A model generated the notes under the pieces. The model made no database searches. It was not told the DNA's origin and was given only the letters and a program-made list of their open reading frames with translations. 64,000 bases of DNA from assembly GCA_946482365.1 (NCBI GenBank), contig CAMLQY010000003.1, forward strand, positions 62,001-126,000, read 5' to 3'. Positions 51,803 through 58,906 of the stretch are shown here, piece after piece. Every line of letters begins with the position of its first letter. The first letter of the stretch is position 1. This DNA is from an uncultured Actinomycetes bacterium. Lineage in GTDB: Bacteria > Actinomycetota > Thermoleophilia > Solirubrobacterales > 70-9. A program made the position numbers and the translations under genes.

Positions 51803-54071
51803 GAGCCTGCTTGAGGCACCATGGGCGATCGCGCTCGACCCAGCCCGCCGCGACGGGCGGATCGTCGCCGAGTCGAGCGAGGAGGAGCGCAGGGCGCGAA
51901 CGGTGGCGATGCCGCGCTCGCTCGATACCGGCTTCGTCGAAGCGCTGAAGCGCGCCGGCGTCGAGCGCCTCTACTCCCACCAGCGCCAGGCGCTGGAGGC
52001 CGCCGCCGTCTCCAACCTGGTCATCACCAGTGGCACCGCCTCCGGCAAGAGCCTCGCCTTCAACCTGCCGGTGCTCGACGGCATCGCCGGCGACGCCAAG
52101 CGCCGCGCCCTCTACCTCTATCCGACCAAGGCGCTGGCGCAGGACCAGGCGCGCAAGCTGTCGGCGCTGCGTCCGCCCAACCTGCGCGAGGCGATCTACG
52201 ACGGCGACACGCCGCGTGAGGAGCGGCCGGCGATCCGCCGCCGCAGCAACCTCGTCCTCACCAACCCGGACATGCTGCACGTCGGCATCCTGCCCCACCA
52301 CAAGAGCTGGGGCGACTTCCTCGCCAACCTCGGCTGGGTCGTCGTCGACGAGGCGCACACCTACCGCGGCGTCTTCGGCTCCCACGTCGCCAACGTGCTG
52401 CGGCGGCTGCGGCGGGTGGCCCGCGCCTACGGCGGCGAGCCGCGCTTCCTGCTCGCCTCGGCGACGATCGCCAACCCGGTCGGGCTGGCCGAGGAGCTGG
52501 TCGGGACGCCGTTCGAGCTGATCGACGACGACGGCGCGCCCGGCGCCGGCCGGGAGATAGCGATGTGGAACCCGCCGCTGATCGACAAGGCGACAGGGAC
52601 GCGGCGCTCGGCGCTGGGCGAGGCCGCGGACCTGCTGGCCGAGCTGGTCTCCCACGGCGTGCGGACGATCTGCTTCCTCAAGAGCCGGCGCGGGATCGAG
52701 CTGATCCAGCGCTTCGCCCGTGAAGCGCTGGAGGTGCGCGGCAAGCCGGAGCTGGCGGCGCGGATCGCGCCCTACCGCGGCGGCTACACGCCCCAGCAGC
52801 GGCGAGAGATCGAGGCGCGGCTCTCCGGCGGCGAGCTGCTCGCCGTGGTCGCCACCGACGCGCTCGAGCTGGGCATCGACGTCGGCGAGCTCGACGCGGC
52901 GATCTGCGTCACCTTCCCGGGCACGGTCGCCAGCCTGCGCCAGATGTGGGGACGGGCTGGCCGTCGCCGGCGCGGCCTCGCCGTCTACGTCGCCGGCCAG
53001 GACGCGCTCGACCAGTTCTTCTGCCGCCACCCGGACGAGTTCATCGGGAGGCCGGTCGAGGCGGCGATCCTCGACCACGCCAGCGAGCAGATCGCCTCTC
53101 GGCACATGGTCGCGGCGGCCTATGAGCTGCCGCTGAGCGAGGAGGACGCGGAGGTGCTCGGCGAGGGCTGGCGCGAGCGGGCCGAGCGGCTGGTCTCGGC
53201 CGGCGAGCTGCGCCAGGCCGGCGGGCGCGTGATGCCGCGCAGCAGCGAGTTCGTCGCCTCGAAGATCCCGCTGCGCTCGGCCTCGGCCGACTCGGTTGCG
53301 GTGATCGAGCGGGACTCGGGTGAGATGCTCGGCCTGGTCGAGGCCGAGCGCGCCTTCACCACGATCCACCCCGGCGCGGTCTACCTCCACCTGGGGCGCT
53401 CATACGAGGTCGAGCAGCTCGACGTGCAGGGGCGGCGCGCCGTGGTCTCCCGCTTCGACGGCGACTGGTACACGCGGCCGAAGAAGGAGACCGAGATCTA
53501 CATCGAGCGGGTGCGCGAGCAGCGCTCCACCTCCGGGGTGGAGCTGCACTTCGGCGAGGTCTCGGTGACCGAGCAGGTGATCGCCTACCAGCGGGTCTCG
53601 ATCGCCGACCAGGAGCCCTTCGACATCGTCTCGCTGGAGCTGCCTGAGCAGCACTTCGTCACCCAGGCGCTCTGGTACGTGCTGCCCGAGCAGCTGAGCG
53701 GGGCGCTGGCGCCCGACGTCCTGCTCGGAGCCCTGCACGCGACCGAGCACGGCCAGATCGCGGTGCTGCCGCTGATCGCGATGTGCGACCGCTGGGACAT
53801 CGGCGGGCTCTCGACCAACGTCCACTTCCAGACCGGGCGCTCGACGATCTTCGTCTACGACGGCCATCCCGGCGGGGTGGGGATAACGCTGCGCGGCTAC
53901 GAGCAGTTCGAGCGCCTGCTCGGCGACGCCGAGCGGCTGATCGCCGAGTGCCCCTGCGAATCGGGCTGCCCATCCTGCGTGCAGAGCCCCAAGTGCGGCA
54001 ACCTCAACGAGCCGCTGCACAAGGATGGCGCGCTGGAGTTGATGCGGGCGATGAAAGGCTCCGCCGGATGA
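51795..54071 (+). CDS. superfamily 2 helicase with DUF1998 (MrfA/YprA-like)
   Basis: 758 residues. Walker A TSGTASGKS, DEAH box VVVDEAHTY, ASATIANP (motif III) and the motif VI region MWGRAGRRRRG are present. The C-terminal DUF1998 zinc module reads CPCESGCPSCVQSPKCGN. B. subtilis MrfA is a 3'-5' DNA helicase used in repair of mitomycin-type damage. Here it overlaps the DHPS-like gene at the start and the SLOG gene at the end (ATGA), so all three may be one transcript. Confidence 0.9.
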   Translation: MAKSLLEAPWAIALDPARRDGRIVAESSEEERRARTVAMPRSLDTGFVEALKRAGVERLYSHQRQALEAAAVSNLVITSGTASGKSLAFNLPVLDGIAGDAKRRALYLYPTKALAQDQARKLSALRPPNLREAIYDGDTPREERPAIRRRSNLVLTNPDMLHVGILPHHKSWGDFLANLGWVVVDEAHTYRGVFGSHVANVLRRLRRVARAYGGEPRFLLASATIANPVGLAEELVGTPFELIDDDGAPGAGREIAMWNPPLIDKATGTRRSALGEAADLLAELVSHGVRTICFLKSRRGIELIQRFAREALEVRGKPELAARIAPYRGGYTPQQRREIEARLSGGELLAVVATDALELGIDVGELDAAICVTFPGTVASLRQMWGRAGRRRRGLAVYVAGQDALDQFFCRHPDEFIGRPVEAAILDHASEQIASRHMVAAAYELPLSEEDAEVLGEGWRERAERLVSAGELRQAGGRVMPRSSEFVASKIPLRSASADSVAVIERDSGEMLGLVEAERAFTTIHPGAVYLHLGRSYEVEQLDVQGRRAVVSRFDGDWYTRPKKETEIYIERVREQRSTSGVELHFGEVSVTEQVIAYQRVSIADQEPFDIVSLELPEQHFVTQALWYVLPEQLSGALAPDVLLGALHATEHGQIAVLPLIAMCDRWDIGGLSTNVHFQTGRSTIFVYDGHPGGVGITLRGYEQFERLLGDAERLIAECPCESGCPSCVQSPKCGNLNEPLHKDGALELMRAMKGSAG

Positions 54072-55768
54072 GCGGGCCGGAGCGACCGAGGCAGGTGGCC
54101 GTGATCGGGCCGTCGCGCTGCGAGCCGGGGTCCGAGGCGGCGCAGCTGGCGGAGGAGGTCGGCAGGCTGCTCGCCGAAGCGGGAGCGACGCTCGTCTGCG
54201 GCGGTATGGGCGGGGCGATGGAGGCGGCCTGCCGGGGGGCGAGCGGCGCCGGCGGCGAGACGATCGGGATCGTTCCCGGCCATGACGCCGGCGAAGCGAA
54301 CCCCCACTGCACCCATGTCGTCGCCACCGGCATCGGCCACGCGCGCAACCTCGCGGTCGTCTCCTCCGGTGACGCCGTGATCGCGATCGGCGGCGAGTGG
54401 GGGACGCTCTCGGAGATCGGCTTCGCCCGCGCGATCGGCCGCCCGGTGGTGGCGCTGCAGAGCTGGGTCCTGAGCGGCCGCGAGGCGATGGAGGGCGCCC
54501 CGGGCGTTCTCCCCGCCGAGTCGCCTCGCGAGGCCGTCGACCTGGCCCTCGCCGCCCTCTAATCCCACCCAACTCTCAGGTGCAACGCGTTGTGGGCCTA
54601 TATGGCCCACAACGCGTTGCACCGAGCCTCGAGGCCAGAGCTGGCGGATGGCGAGGATCGCGAAGGCGTGGGACCAGGCGAGCGGGGTGGTCGAGGTGGG
54701 GACGCCGGTGCGGGAATCGACGCGCTCCGGGAGGAGGCCCGAAGGCGTAGCGGCCCGGCGAAGGGCGGCCATCAGGCGCAGGGCGGCGCGGCGCTCGCCC
54801 AGCGCAGCGAGGCCCCAGGCTGTCCATGCCGTCGGTGCAGTCCACGGGTCGACGCCGCCATCCCAGTCCTCGGACGGAACGATCCCGAAGCGCCCGCTCC
54901 CGGCCGCGATCCGCAGCAGCGTTCGTCGTGCTAGCGGATGGAGCGCTGGCTGCGGGAAGGGACGCACGGCCCAGGCGGCGACTGAGTCGAGTCCCGACTC
55001 CGGATCGCCCGCCGCGCGCACCAGCAGGCCGTTCGCACCGAACTCCCTCCGGATCTCCAGTTCCGCCGGACGGCGAACCGAAAGGTCACCCGCCGAAGTG
55101 CCTTTCGGTTCGCCGGCCGTGGCGGCGATCGCATTCCCCAGGAAATCCCCCGCCTCGCCCTCCTGGTAGTCGGCCCGGTCGCGCCAGGGTTGCCGCGGCA
55201 CGTCGGTGCGCAGTCCGGCTGCCTGCGCCGCCGCCGCAACCCACCCCGTCGCGTCCCCCTGCGCCGCCCGCCCCTCGACCGGGGCGCCGTCCAGGTGGAA
55301 GCGCGCCGCCGCCTCGAGGTCGAGGCCGAGCAGGAAGCGGACGACCCGCCGCGCCTCGGCGCGGTAGCCGGCCGAGGCGAGGGCGACGGCCACGGTGCCC
55401 GCGTCGCGCGGCCAGACGTATTCCCAGCCGTCGCGGAAGCCGGCCACAACGGCGCCGCTGCGCCGGTCCGTGACCGCCCGCAGCACCAGCAGCGAGCGCC
55501 GGTACATCCGCCGCGCCCACGGAGGCGCGCCGGGCCCGAGCGGCCGCGCTCGTGCCAGCCAGCCCGGATCGGCCCATATCTCCAGCGGCGTCCCAAGCGA
55601 GCGCACCTCGACGACACGAGCCCGCCCGTACTCGACGACCGTCTCCAGCTCGTTGCTCTCCGGCAGATAGCGCAGCCGCACCGAGTCGTCCCGCGAGCCC
55701 CCCGAGACGAGCGCCGCGCCCAGCACGACCGCCACCGCCAACCCCAGCGCTGCACGACCCCAAGCCAT
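53897..55768 (-). CDS. GH15-like (glucoamylase-fold) secreted protein, frame reads through its own terminator
   Basis: The frame is 623 residues, but recognisable protein ends near residue 390. A signal segment (GRAALGLAVAVVLGAALVSGG) precedes an (alpha/alpha)6-barrel-like region with WEYVWPRDAGTVAVALA, VPSEDWDGGVDPWTAPTAW and TTPLAWSHAFAIL, as in GH15 glucoamylase/trehalase-type proteins. After AIRQLWPRG the frame passes through the 54579-54623 hairpin and continues about 230 codons antisense to the SLOG and helicase genes without a stop; a TGA right after the hairpin is one nucleotide out of frame. The natural stop may have been lost. Confidence 0.65.
   Translation of the reverse strand: MAWGRAALGLAVAVVLGAALVSGGSRDDSVRLRYLPESNELETVVEYGRARVVEVRSLGTPLEIWADPGWLARARPLGPGAPPWARRMYRRSLLVLRAVTDRRSGAVVAGFRDGWEYVWPRDAGTVAVALASAGYRAEARRVVRFLLGLDLEAAARFHLDGAPVEGRAAQGDATGWVAAAAQAAGLRTDVPRQPWRDRADYQEGEAGDFLGNAIAATAGEPKGTSAGDLSVRRPAELEIRREFGANGLLVRAAGDPESGLDSVAAWAVRPFPQPALHPLARRTLLRIAAGSGRFGIVPSEDWDGGVDPWTAPTAWTAWGLAALGERRAALRLMAALRRAATPSGLLPERVDSRTGVPTSTTPLAWSHAFAILAIRQLWPRGSVQRVVGHIGPQRVAPESWVGLEGGEGQVDGLARRLGGENARGALHRLAAAQDPALQRHHRAADRAGEADLRERPPLAADRDHGVTGGDDREVARVADAGGDDMGAVGVRFAGVMAGNDPDRLAAGAARPPAGRLHRPAHTAADERRSRFGEQPADLLRQLRRLGPRLAARRPDHGHLPRSLRPAHPAEPFIARINSSAPSLCSGSLRLPHLGLCTQDGQPDSQGHSAISRSASPSRRSNCS
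54068..54562 (+). CDS. SLOG/LOG-family nucleotide-binding protein (TIGR00725 type)
   Basis: 164 residues from ATG 54068. VAVIGPSRCEPGS, LVCGGMGGAMEAACRGA, GIVPG and IAIGGEWGTLSEI match the TIGR00725 branch of SLOG proteins, a Rossmann-like family related to lysine decarboxylase-like (LOG) nucleotide hydrolases. The exact substrate is unknown. A strong hairpin follows 16 nt after the stop. Confidence 0.82.
   Translation: MSGPERPRQVAVIGPSRCEPGSEAAQLAEEVGRLLAEAGATLVCGGMGGAMEAACRGASGAGGETIGIVPGHDAGEANPHCTHVVATGIGHARNLAVVSSGDAVIAIGGEWGTLSEIGFARAIGRPVVALQSWVLSGREAMEGAPGVLPAESPREAVDLALAAL
54579..54623. terminator. 45-bp perfect hairpin, probable bidirectional terminator
   Basis: Perfect 20-bp arms 54579-54598/54604-54623 around a TATAT loop. 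It lies after the SLOG gene (+) and at the natural end of the GH15-like gene (-). On the minus strand it falls inside an open reading frame. No T-tract follows. Confidence 0.7.
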
Positions 55769-55842
55769 GCCCCAATCGAATCAGCCCCGTCGCCCCCCGG
55801 TCGCTAGCCTTCCCAAGGCGGCCCCGGCCGCACCAGCTACCA

Positions 55843-55915
55843 GGCGAGGTAGCTCAGTTGGTAGAGCACACGACTGAAAATCGTGGTGTCGCCGGTTCGA
55901 TTCCGGCCCTCGCCA
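55843..55915 (+). tRNA. tRNA-Phe (GAA)
   Basis: A complete cloverleaf: acceptor GGCGAGG/CCTCGCC with discriminator A, D arm GCTCAGTTGGTAGAGC, anticodon arm CACGA-CTGAAAA-TCGTG with anticodon GAA, and T arm GCCGG-TTCGATT-CCGGC. CCA is not encoded. Its 3' half is the left attachment repeat of the downstream island. Confidence 0.97.
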
Positions 55916-55918
55916 TTC
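55868..55918 (+). repeat. attL-like direct repeat (tRNA-Phe 3' part)
   Basis: 51 bp from ACACGACTGAAAATCG to CGCCATTC, identical to 60846-60896, offset 4978 bp. It covers the anticodon loop through the 3' end of the tRNA, the usual attachment region for tRNA-targeting integrases. Confidence 0.92.
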
Positions 55919-55966
55919 GCTTTCTCCTGCAAATCGACGGTTTTGAATAGGTCAGCGATCGCGTCG

Positions 55967-56000
55967 TTTGGGCTACCGATAGCCCATTCATAGCCCAATC
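55967..56000. repeat. subterminal palindromic repeat, left end of island
   Basis: Begins TTTGGGCTAC and ends TAGCCCAATC, with GGGCTA/TAGCCC arms. It matches the complement of 60676-60709 at 26 of 34 positions. It may be a recombinase arm site or a repeated regulatory palindrome. Confidence 0.55.
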
Positions 56001-56065
56001 AAGTGGCTCGAGTGGCCTTCGAATGACTTTCGGCTGACGAAGTGAGGAGCCGGGCTGGCATCAAA

Positions 56066-56087
56066 ATTTCGCTCTCTAGAGCGAAAT
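56066..56087. promoter_or_regulatory. palindrome upstream of vapBC
   Basis: ATTTCGCTCT-CT-AGAGCGAAAT, perfect 10-bp arms, 112 bp upstream of the antitoxin start in an otherwise empty, AT-richer stretch (55919-56187). Could be an operator or a small hairpin. Confidence 0.4.
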
Positions 56088-56187
56088 CAGCCGACTCGGA
56101 TCGACGCGGGCCGAGTATCGAATTCAAGGAGATAACGAGGCAGAATCGTGTTCTCTTCAGTTCGATCAAGTGGGACACCACTAGGTG

Positions 56188-56193
56188 TATAAT
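56188..56193 (+). promoter_or_regulatory. -10 box TATAAT giving a leaderless vapB transcript
   Basis: A consensus TATAAT ends 6 nt before the ATG at 56200, so transcription would start at or next to the A of ATG. No ribosome-binding site precedes the ATG. No good -35 is visible. Confidence 0.5.
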
Positions 56194-56199
56194 GATGCT

Positions 56200-56463
56200 A
56201 TGAGTCGAACTCAGATCTACCTTGGCGAAGGCGAGTTGGAGCTGCTCAATCGCGCCTCACAAGAGACTGGGGCGTCACGCTCGGAGCTGATCCGCCGCGC
56301 GGTGCGAGCCACCTTCGGTCGCCAGGGCAAGGACGAGAGGCTCAGTGGGCTTCGCGCCAGCGCCGGCTCGTGGCGGGGGCGCCGGCGCACCGGCGCTGAG
56401 TACGTCGACGCCATGCGCGGTGGCGACCTGAATGAGCGCCTGTCCCGTCTAGGCGTCAAGTGA
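56200..56463 (+). CDS. vapB: ribbon-helix-helix antitoxin (VapB-like)
   Basis: 87 residues from ATG 56200. [20 protein letters not shown] followed by [18 protein letters not shown] is a ribbon-helix-helix DNA-binding domain. The basic, Gly/Arg-rich linker ([20 protein letters not shown]) resembles toxin-contacting tails of this family. First gene of the island after the tRNA. Its stop overlaps the toxin start (GTGA). Confidence 0.82.
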   Translation: MSRTQIYLGEGELELLNRASQETGASRSELIRRAVRATFGRQGKDERLSGLRASAGSWRGRRRTGAEYVDAMRGGDLNERLSRLGVK

Positions 56464-56837
56464 AGCTGCTCGACACGAGCGTCGCAATCGACCACCTGCG
56501 CGGTTTGCCGGAGGCGGTCGAGCTCCTGAGCGGCCTGATCGAGGCCGAGGAGCTTCTCTTCGCGAGTGAGGTAGTCCGCTTCGAGCTCCTGGCCGGTGTC
56601 CGCAAAGGCGAGGTCGAAGCGCTCGAGCAGTTCTTCTCTGCCCTCTCTTGGGTGCCCGTCGGCGAGGAGGTGTCCCGAGCCGCCGGCGAGCTTGCCCAGC
56701 GCCACCGCCGCTCCCACAGCGGTATCGATGACGTCGACTACCTGATCGCCGCTACAACGCTGCTGCTCGAGGCCGACCTGCTCACCACGAACGTAAGACA
56801 CTTCCCGATGATTCGGGGGCTCAAGCCGGCCTATTAA
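56460..56837 (+). CDS. vapC: PIN-domain toxin (VapC)
   Basis: 125 residues from GTG 56460. [13 protein letters not shown] gives Asp5, VVRFELLAG gives Glu42, [12 protein letters not shown] gives Asp90/91/93, and [12 protein letters not shown] the final polar position; this is a complete PIN RNase active site. It differs strongly from the VapC at 27633. In an integrase-less island it may act as an addiction module keeping the island in the chromosome. Confidence 0.87.
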   Translation: MKLLDTSVAIDHLRGLPEAVELLSGLIEAEELLFASEVVRFELLAGVRKGEVEALEQFFSALSWVPVGEEVSRAAGELAQRHRRSHSGIDDVDYLIAATTLLLEADLLTTNVRHFPMIRGLKPAY

Positions 56838-56866
56838 GGGTCCTTTCGGACAACGACGGAAATGAG

Positions 56867-57268
56867 CTAAGCATCCATCGCCTTGCTGTTGCGAATTGCC
56901 TGATAGATGAATTCCCATCGCTCCTGGGTTTTCGGCGGCTCGCCGCGGAACTGGATACGGGCGAGCATCTCGATGTCGGCCTGGGGAAGCTTTGCCTGTT
57001 TGGCGAACGCGAGTAGAGCAGCGGGTCGCTTCGCGACCGGATCGGTGATGATCGGTCGCCCCATCAGGTCCGACATTGCGACCCCGAGGGCCTTGGCGAT
57101 CGCATAGAGCTTGTCGGCAGAGGGATGCTTGCCGTTATCGCTGTCGTTTTCCAGCTCGGAGATGTAGCTCTTCGAGACGCCGGACTTGGCCGCCAGTTGA
57201 CTGGCTGTCATTCCTCGATCTTCTCGGTACTTCTTGATTCGACTACCGACGCCAGCCTTTCTCGTCAT
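56867..57268 (-). CDS. XRE-family helix-turn-helix regulator
   Basis: 133 residues. RIKKYREDRGMTASQLAAKS, then GVSKSYISELENDSDNGKHP is a Cro/C1-type HTH (residues 10-65). The C-terminal helices (PVAKRPAALLAFAKQAKLPQ) may contact the partner protease. It lies 19 nt downstream of the ImmA/IrrE-like gene on the same strand. In such pairs the protease cleaves the XRE repressor to switch on a mobile element or stress genes. Two near-identical palindromes upstream of the pair are its likely operators. Confidence 0.88.
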   Translation of the reverse strand: MTRKAGVGSRIKKYREDRGMTASQLAAKSGVSKSYISELENDSDNGKHPSADKLYAIAKALGVAMSDLMGRPIITDPVAKRPAALLAFAKQAKLPQADIEMLARIQFRGEPPKTQERWEFIYQAIRNSKAMDA

Positions 57269-57287
57269 TGCAGCCCACCCATATTGT

Positions 57288-58115
57288 TCAATCGGCCCTC
57301 TCTACCAAGGCCAGCACCCGGCCATTGGCTCCGTAGCGCTTAGCGCTGATTCGTACCTCGCCGAGTGGCTCGGCACAAAGCTCGTCGATGTTGGCGACCT
57401 CGTCGATGATCTCGCCCTGCAGGGCCCGCGCTAGCCCATCCTCGTCGGCCGACTTGTGCTGTGGCACAAACGGCCAGTTGCCATTCGCGATCCGATAGTC
57501 AACGCGCAACTTCGCTGGCAGCTCATCCTCGCGGCCCGCCTCAGATGGCTTGTGGCGCTCGCTTAGAACGAGCATCATCGTGGAACCGCGGCTGAGGCTG
57601 ACGGCGCGGCGGGAGGTAGCTTCGACACTGGCCTCGAACGCATCCGCTAGCTTCTCGACCACTTTCAAGTCGAGGCCTTTCTCTGGAAGCAGCGGTCGGA
57701 GGAGATCGCAGGGGAGCAATAGCTCAGCGCCAGCGACGTCGCACATCCGCTCCAGCCAGCTTCGCTCACCATTGCAGCGGAACTGGCGTGCCTGCCGGAA
57801 ACCCGGCAGAAGCGTGTGACCTGCCTCGTGGCAGATCGTGAAGCGTTGGCGTCTTCGTCCATCGCGGCGACGGACTCGCACCTCGAATCCGCTATCTCCC
57901 GGCTGCAGCATCCCCGCGAATGGCTGCTCGACCTCTTCGATCGAGGCGATCCCGCGCAGCGAAGCAAGCATCCTCACGGGAACCGGAGGTTCGGAGACCT
58001 CGGCTTCTTCAAGCATCTCTTGGCAGAGACGGCGCATGACCAGCTCATCGGAGAGTCTCGGTGCCGAATGACGCAGTTGCTCAAAGAGCGAGAGCTGTTC
58101 GGTTTTCGGGATCAC
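57288..58115 (-). CDS. ImmA/IrrE-family metallopeptidase
   Basis: 275 residues. The zinc motif HEAGH (96-100) is in RFTICHEAGHTLLPGF, followed by MCDVAGAELLLPCDLLRPLL, a typical ImmA/IrrE helix. The C-terminal half (about 190-275) is a possible sensor domain with VDYRIANGNWPFVPQH. The GTG start at 58115 lies inside an operator-like palindrome, so repressor binding would also block the start region. Predicted to inactivate the neighbouring XRE repressor upon a signal. Confidence 0.88.
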   Translation of the reverse strand: MIPKTEQLSLFEQLRHSAPRLSDELVMRRLCQEMLEEAEVSEPPVPVRMLASLRGIASIEEVEQPFAGMLQPGDSGFEVRVRRRDGRRRQRFTICHEAGHTLLPGFRQARQFRCNGERSWLERMCDVAGAELLLPCDLLRPLLPEKGLDLKVVEKLADAFEASVEATSRRAVSLSRGSTMMLVLSERHKPSEAGREDELPAKLRVDYRIANGNWPFVPQHKSADEDGLARALQGEIIDEVANIDELCAEPLGEVRISAKRYGANGRVLALVERAD

Positions 58116-58119
58116 GAAC
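58104..58119. promoter_or_regulatory. operator candidate O2, overlapping the protease start
   Basis: TTTCGGGATCACGAAC matches 14 of 16 positions of the perfect palindrome at 58162-58177 and covers the GTG of the ImmA/IrrE gene. The two sites are 58 bp apart, centre to centre. Confidence 0.65.
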
Positions 58120-58161
58120 TCTGGTACGAGATTCTGACACGAGTCGCGGCGATCCGCTAAA

Positions 58162-58177
58162 GTTCGTGATCACGAAC
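58162..58177. promoter_or_regulatory. operator candidate O1 in the divergent promoter
   Basis: GTTCGTGATCACGAAC is a perfect 16-bp palindrome, 65 bp upstream of the Ubl gene and 47 bp upstream of the protease gene. Its size and symmetry suit an XRE dimer. Confidence 0.7.
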
Positions 58178-58241
58178 AGTATTTCGTCAATCCAATACAG
58201 GGCTGGAGGGGCTCCCACCCCCCAGATGAAAGGAGAAGAGA

Positions 58242-58526
58242 ATGAGTGGATCCAGTAGCAGCGAGGTGGCCAAGAAGCCGCCGAAGCCCGAGAAACAGGT
58301 CGTCATCCATATCGACCGCAAACCGTTCAAGGTGAGTGAGGGTGAGATGAGCGGCGCGCAGCTGCGGTCCCTCCCCAACCCCGACATTGGCCCCGAGTTC
58401 GACCTCTGGCTCGAGGTCCCCGGTGGCGAGGACAAGCGCATCGAGAACGAGGAGTCGGTGAAGCTCCGCAACGGGATGCACTTCTTCACCGCGCCCAGCG
58501 TGATCAATCCGGGGCACTCATGCTGA
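58242..58526 (+). CDS. ubiquitin-like protein (Multiubiquitin family, single domain)
   Basis: 94 residues, strong AAAGGAGAAGAG before the ATG. A flexible N-terminus (SGSSSSEVAKKPPKPEK) leads into a beta-grasp domain: VVIHIDRKPFKVSEGEMSGA, LPNPDIGPEFDLWLEVPG and RIENEESVKLRNGMHFFTAP. This is the bacterial Multiubiquitin pattern, usually in several tandem copies; here only one. The end is NPGHSC, so trimming after the Gly by the JAB domain encoded two genes downstream would expose a Gly terminus suitable for E1 activation (inference). First gene of the operon; it overlaps the E2-like gene by 7 nt. Confidence 0.85.
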   Translation: MSGSSSSEVAKKPPKPEKQVVIHIDRKPFKVSEGEMSGAQLRSLPNPDIGPEFDLWLEVPGGEDKRIENEESVKLRNGMHFFTAPSVINPGHSC

Positions 58527-58906
58527 GCGAGGACGACGAGGCGTACCTGAAGGAGCGCCGTTTCGACTACGAGGTGATCTCAGAGGGGCAGATGTTTTCG
58601 CTCATCATCCGCGGTTTTCACCTTCCGTCGGGGTATGTGCCGGCCGTTGCCGACCTGCTTCTGCGGCTGCCCGGCGGGTTCCCCGACGCCGCGCCGGACA
58701 TGTTCTGGACGCATCCGGTCGTCGGCTACGCCGGGGGTGGGGCCCCGCCGGCAACTGAGACCCGGCTCGAATATGAGGGCCGGATTTGGCAGCGCTGGTC
58801 GCGTCATCTTGCGGTCGCTTGGCGCCCCGGAGTCGACAATCTGCGTAGCTATTTGCGCTTGATCCGCACCGACCTCGAAAAGAACGCTCCGGTGCAAGCA
58901 GCGTGA
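58520..58906 (+). CDS. prokaryotic E2-family-E-like protein, no cysteine
   Basis: 128 residues. ISEGQMFSLIIRGFHLPSGY, LLLRLPGGFPDAAPDMFWT and WQRWSRHLAVAWRPGVDNLR fit the prokaryotic E2 family E found in Multiubiquitin operons; PDAAPDMFW resembles the E2 P.YP..PP segment. E2 enzymes normally carry the ubiquitin-like protein on a cysteine, but this protein contains no Cys at all, so it cannot form a thioester. It could be a scaffold, or conjugation may go directly from E1. Overlaps the E1 gene (GTGA). Confidence 0.8.
   Translation: MLSEDDEAYLKERRFDYEVISEGQMFSLIIRGFHLPSGYVPAVADLLLRLPGGFPDAAPDMFWTHPVVGYAGGGAPPATETRLEYEGRIWQRWSRHLAVAWRPGVDNLRSYLRLIRTDLEKNAPVQAA

Noticed and set aside
51288..53390. 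700-codon antisense frame opposite folP and the helicase
   Set aside because: Shadow of strongly supported sense genes, with repetitive Arg/Ala/Gly/Leu composition.
53783..54067. Upstream extension of the SLOG gene
   Set aside because: It overlaps the helicase gene in another frame; ATGA coupling and homology both place the start at 54068.
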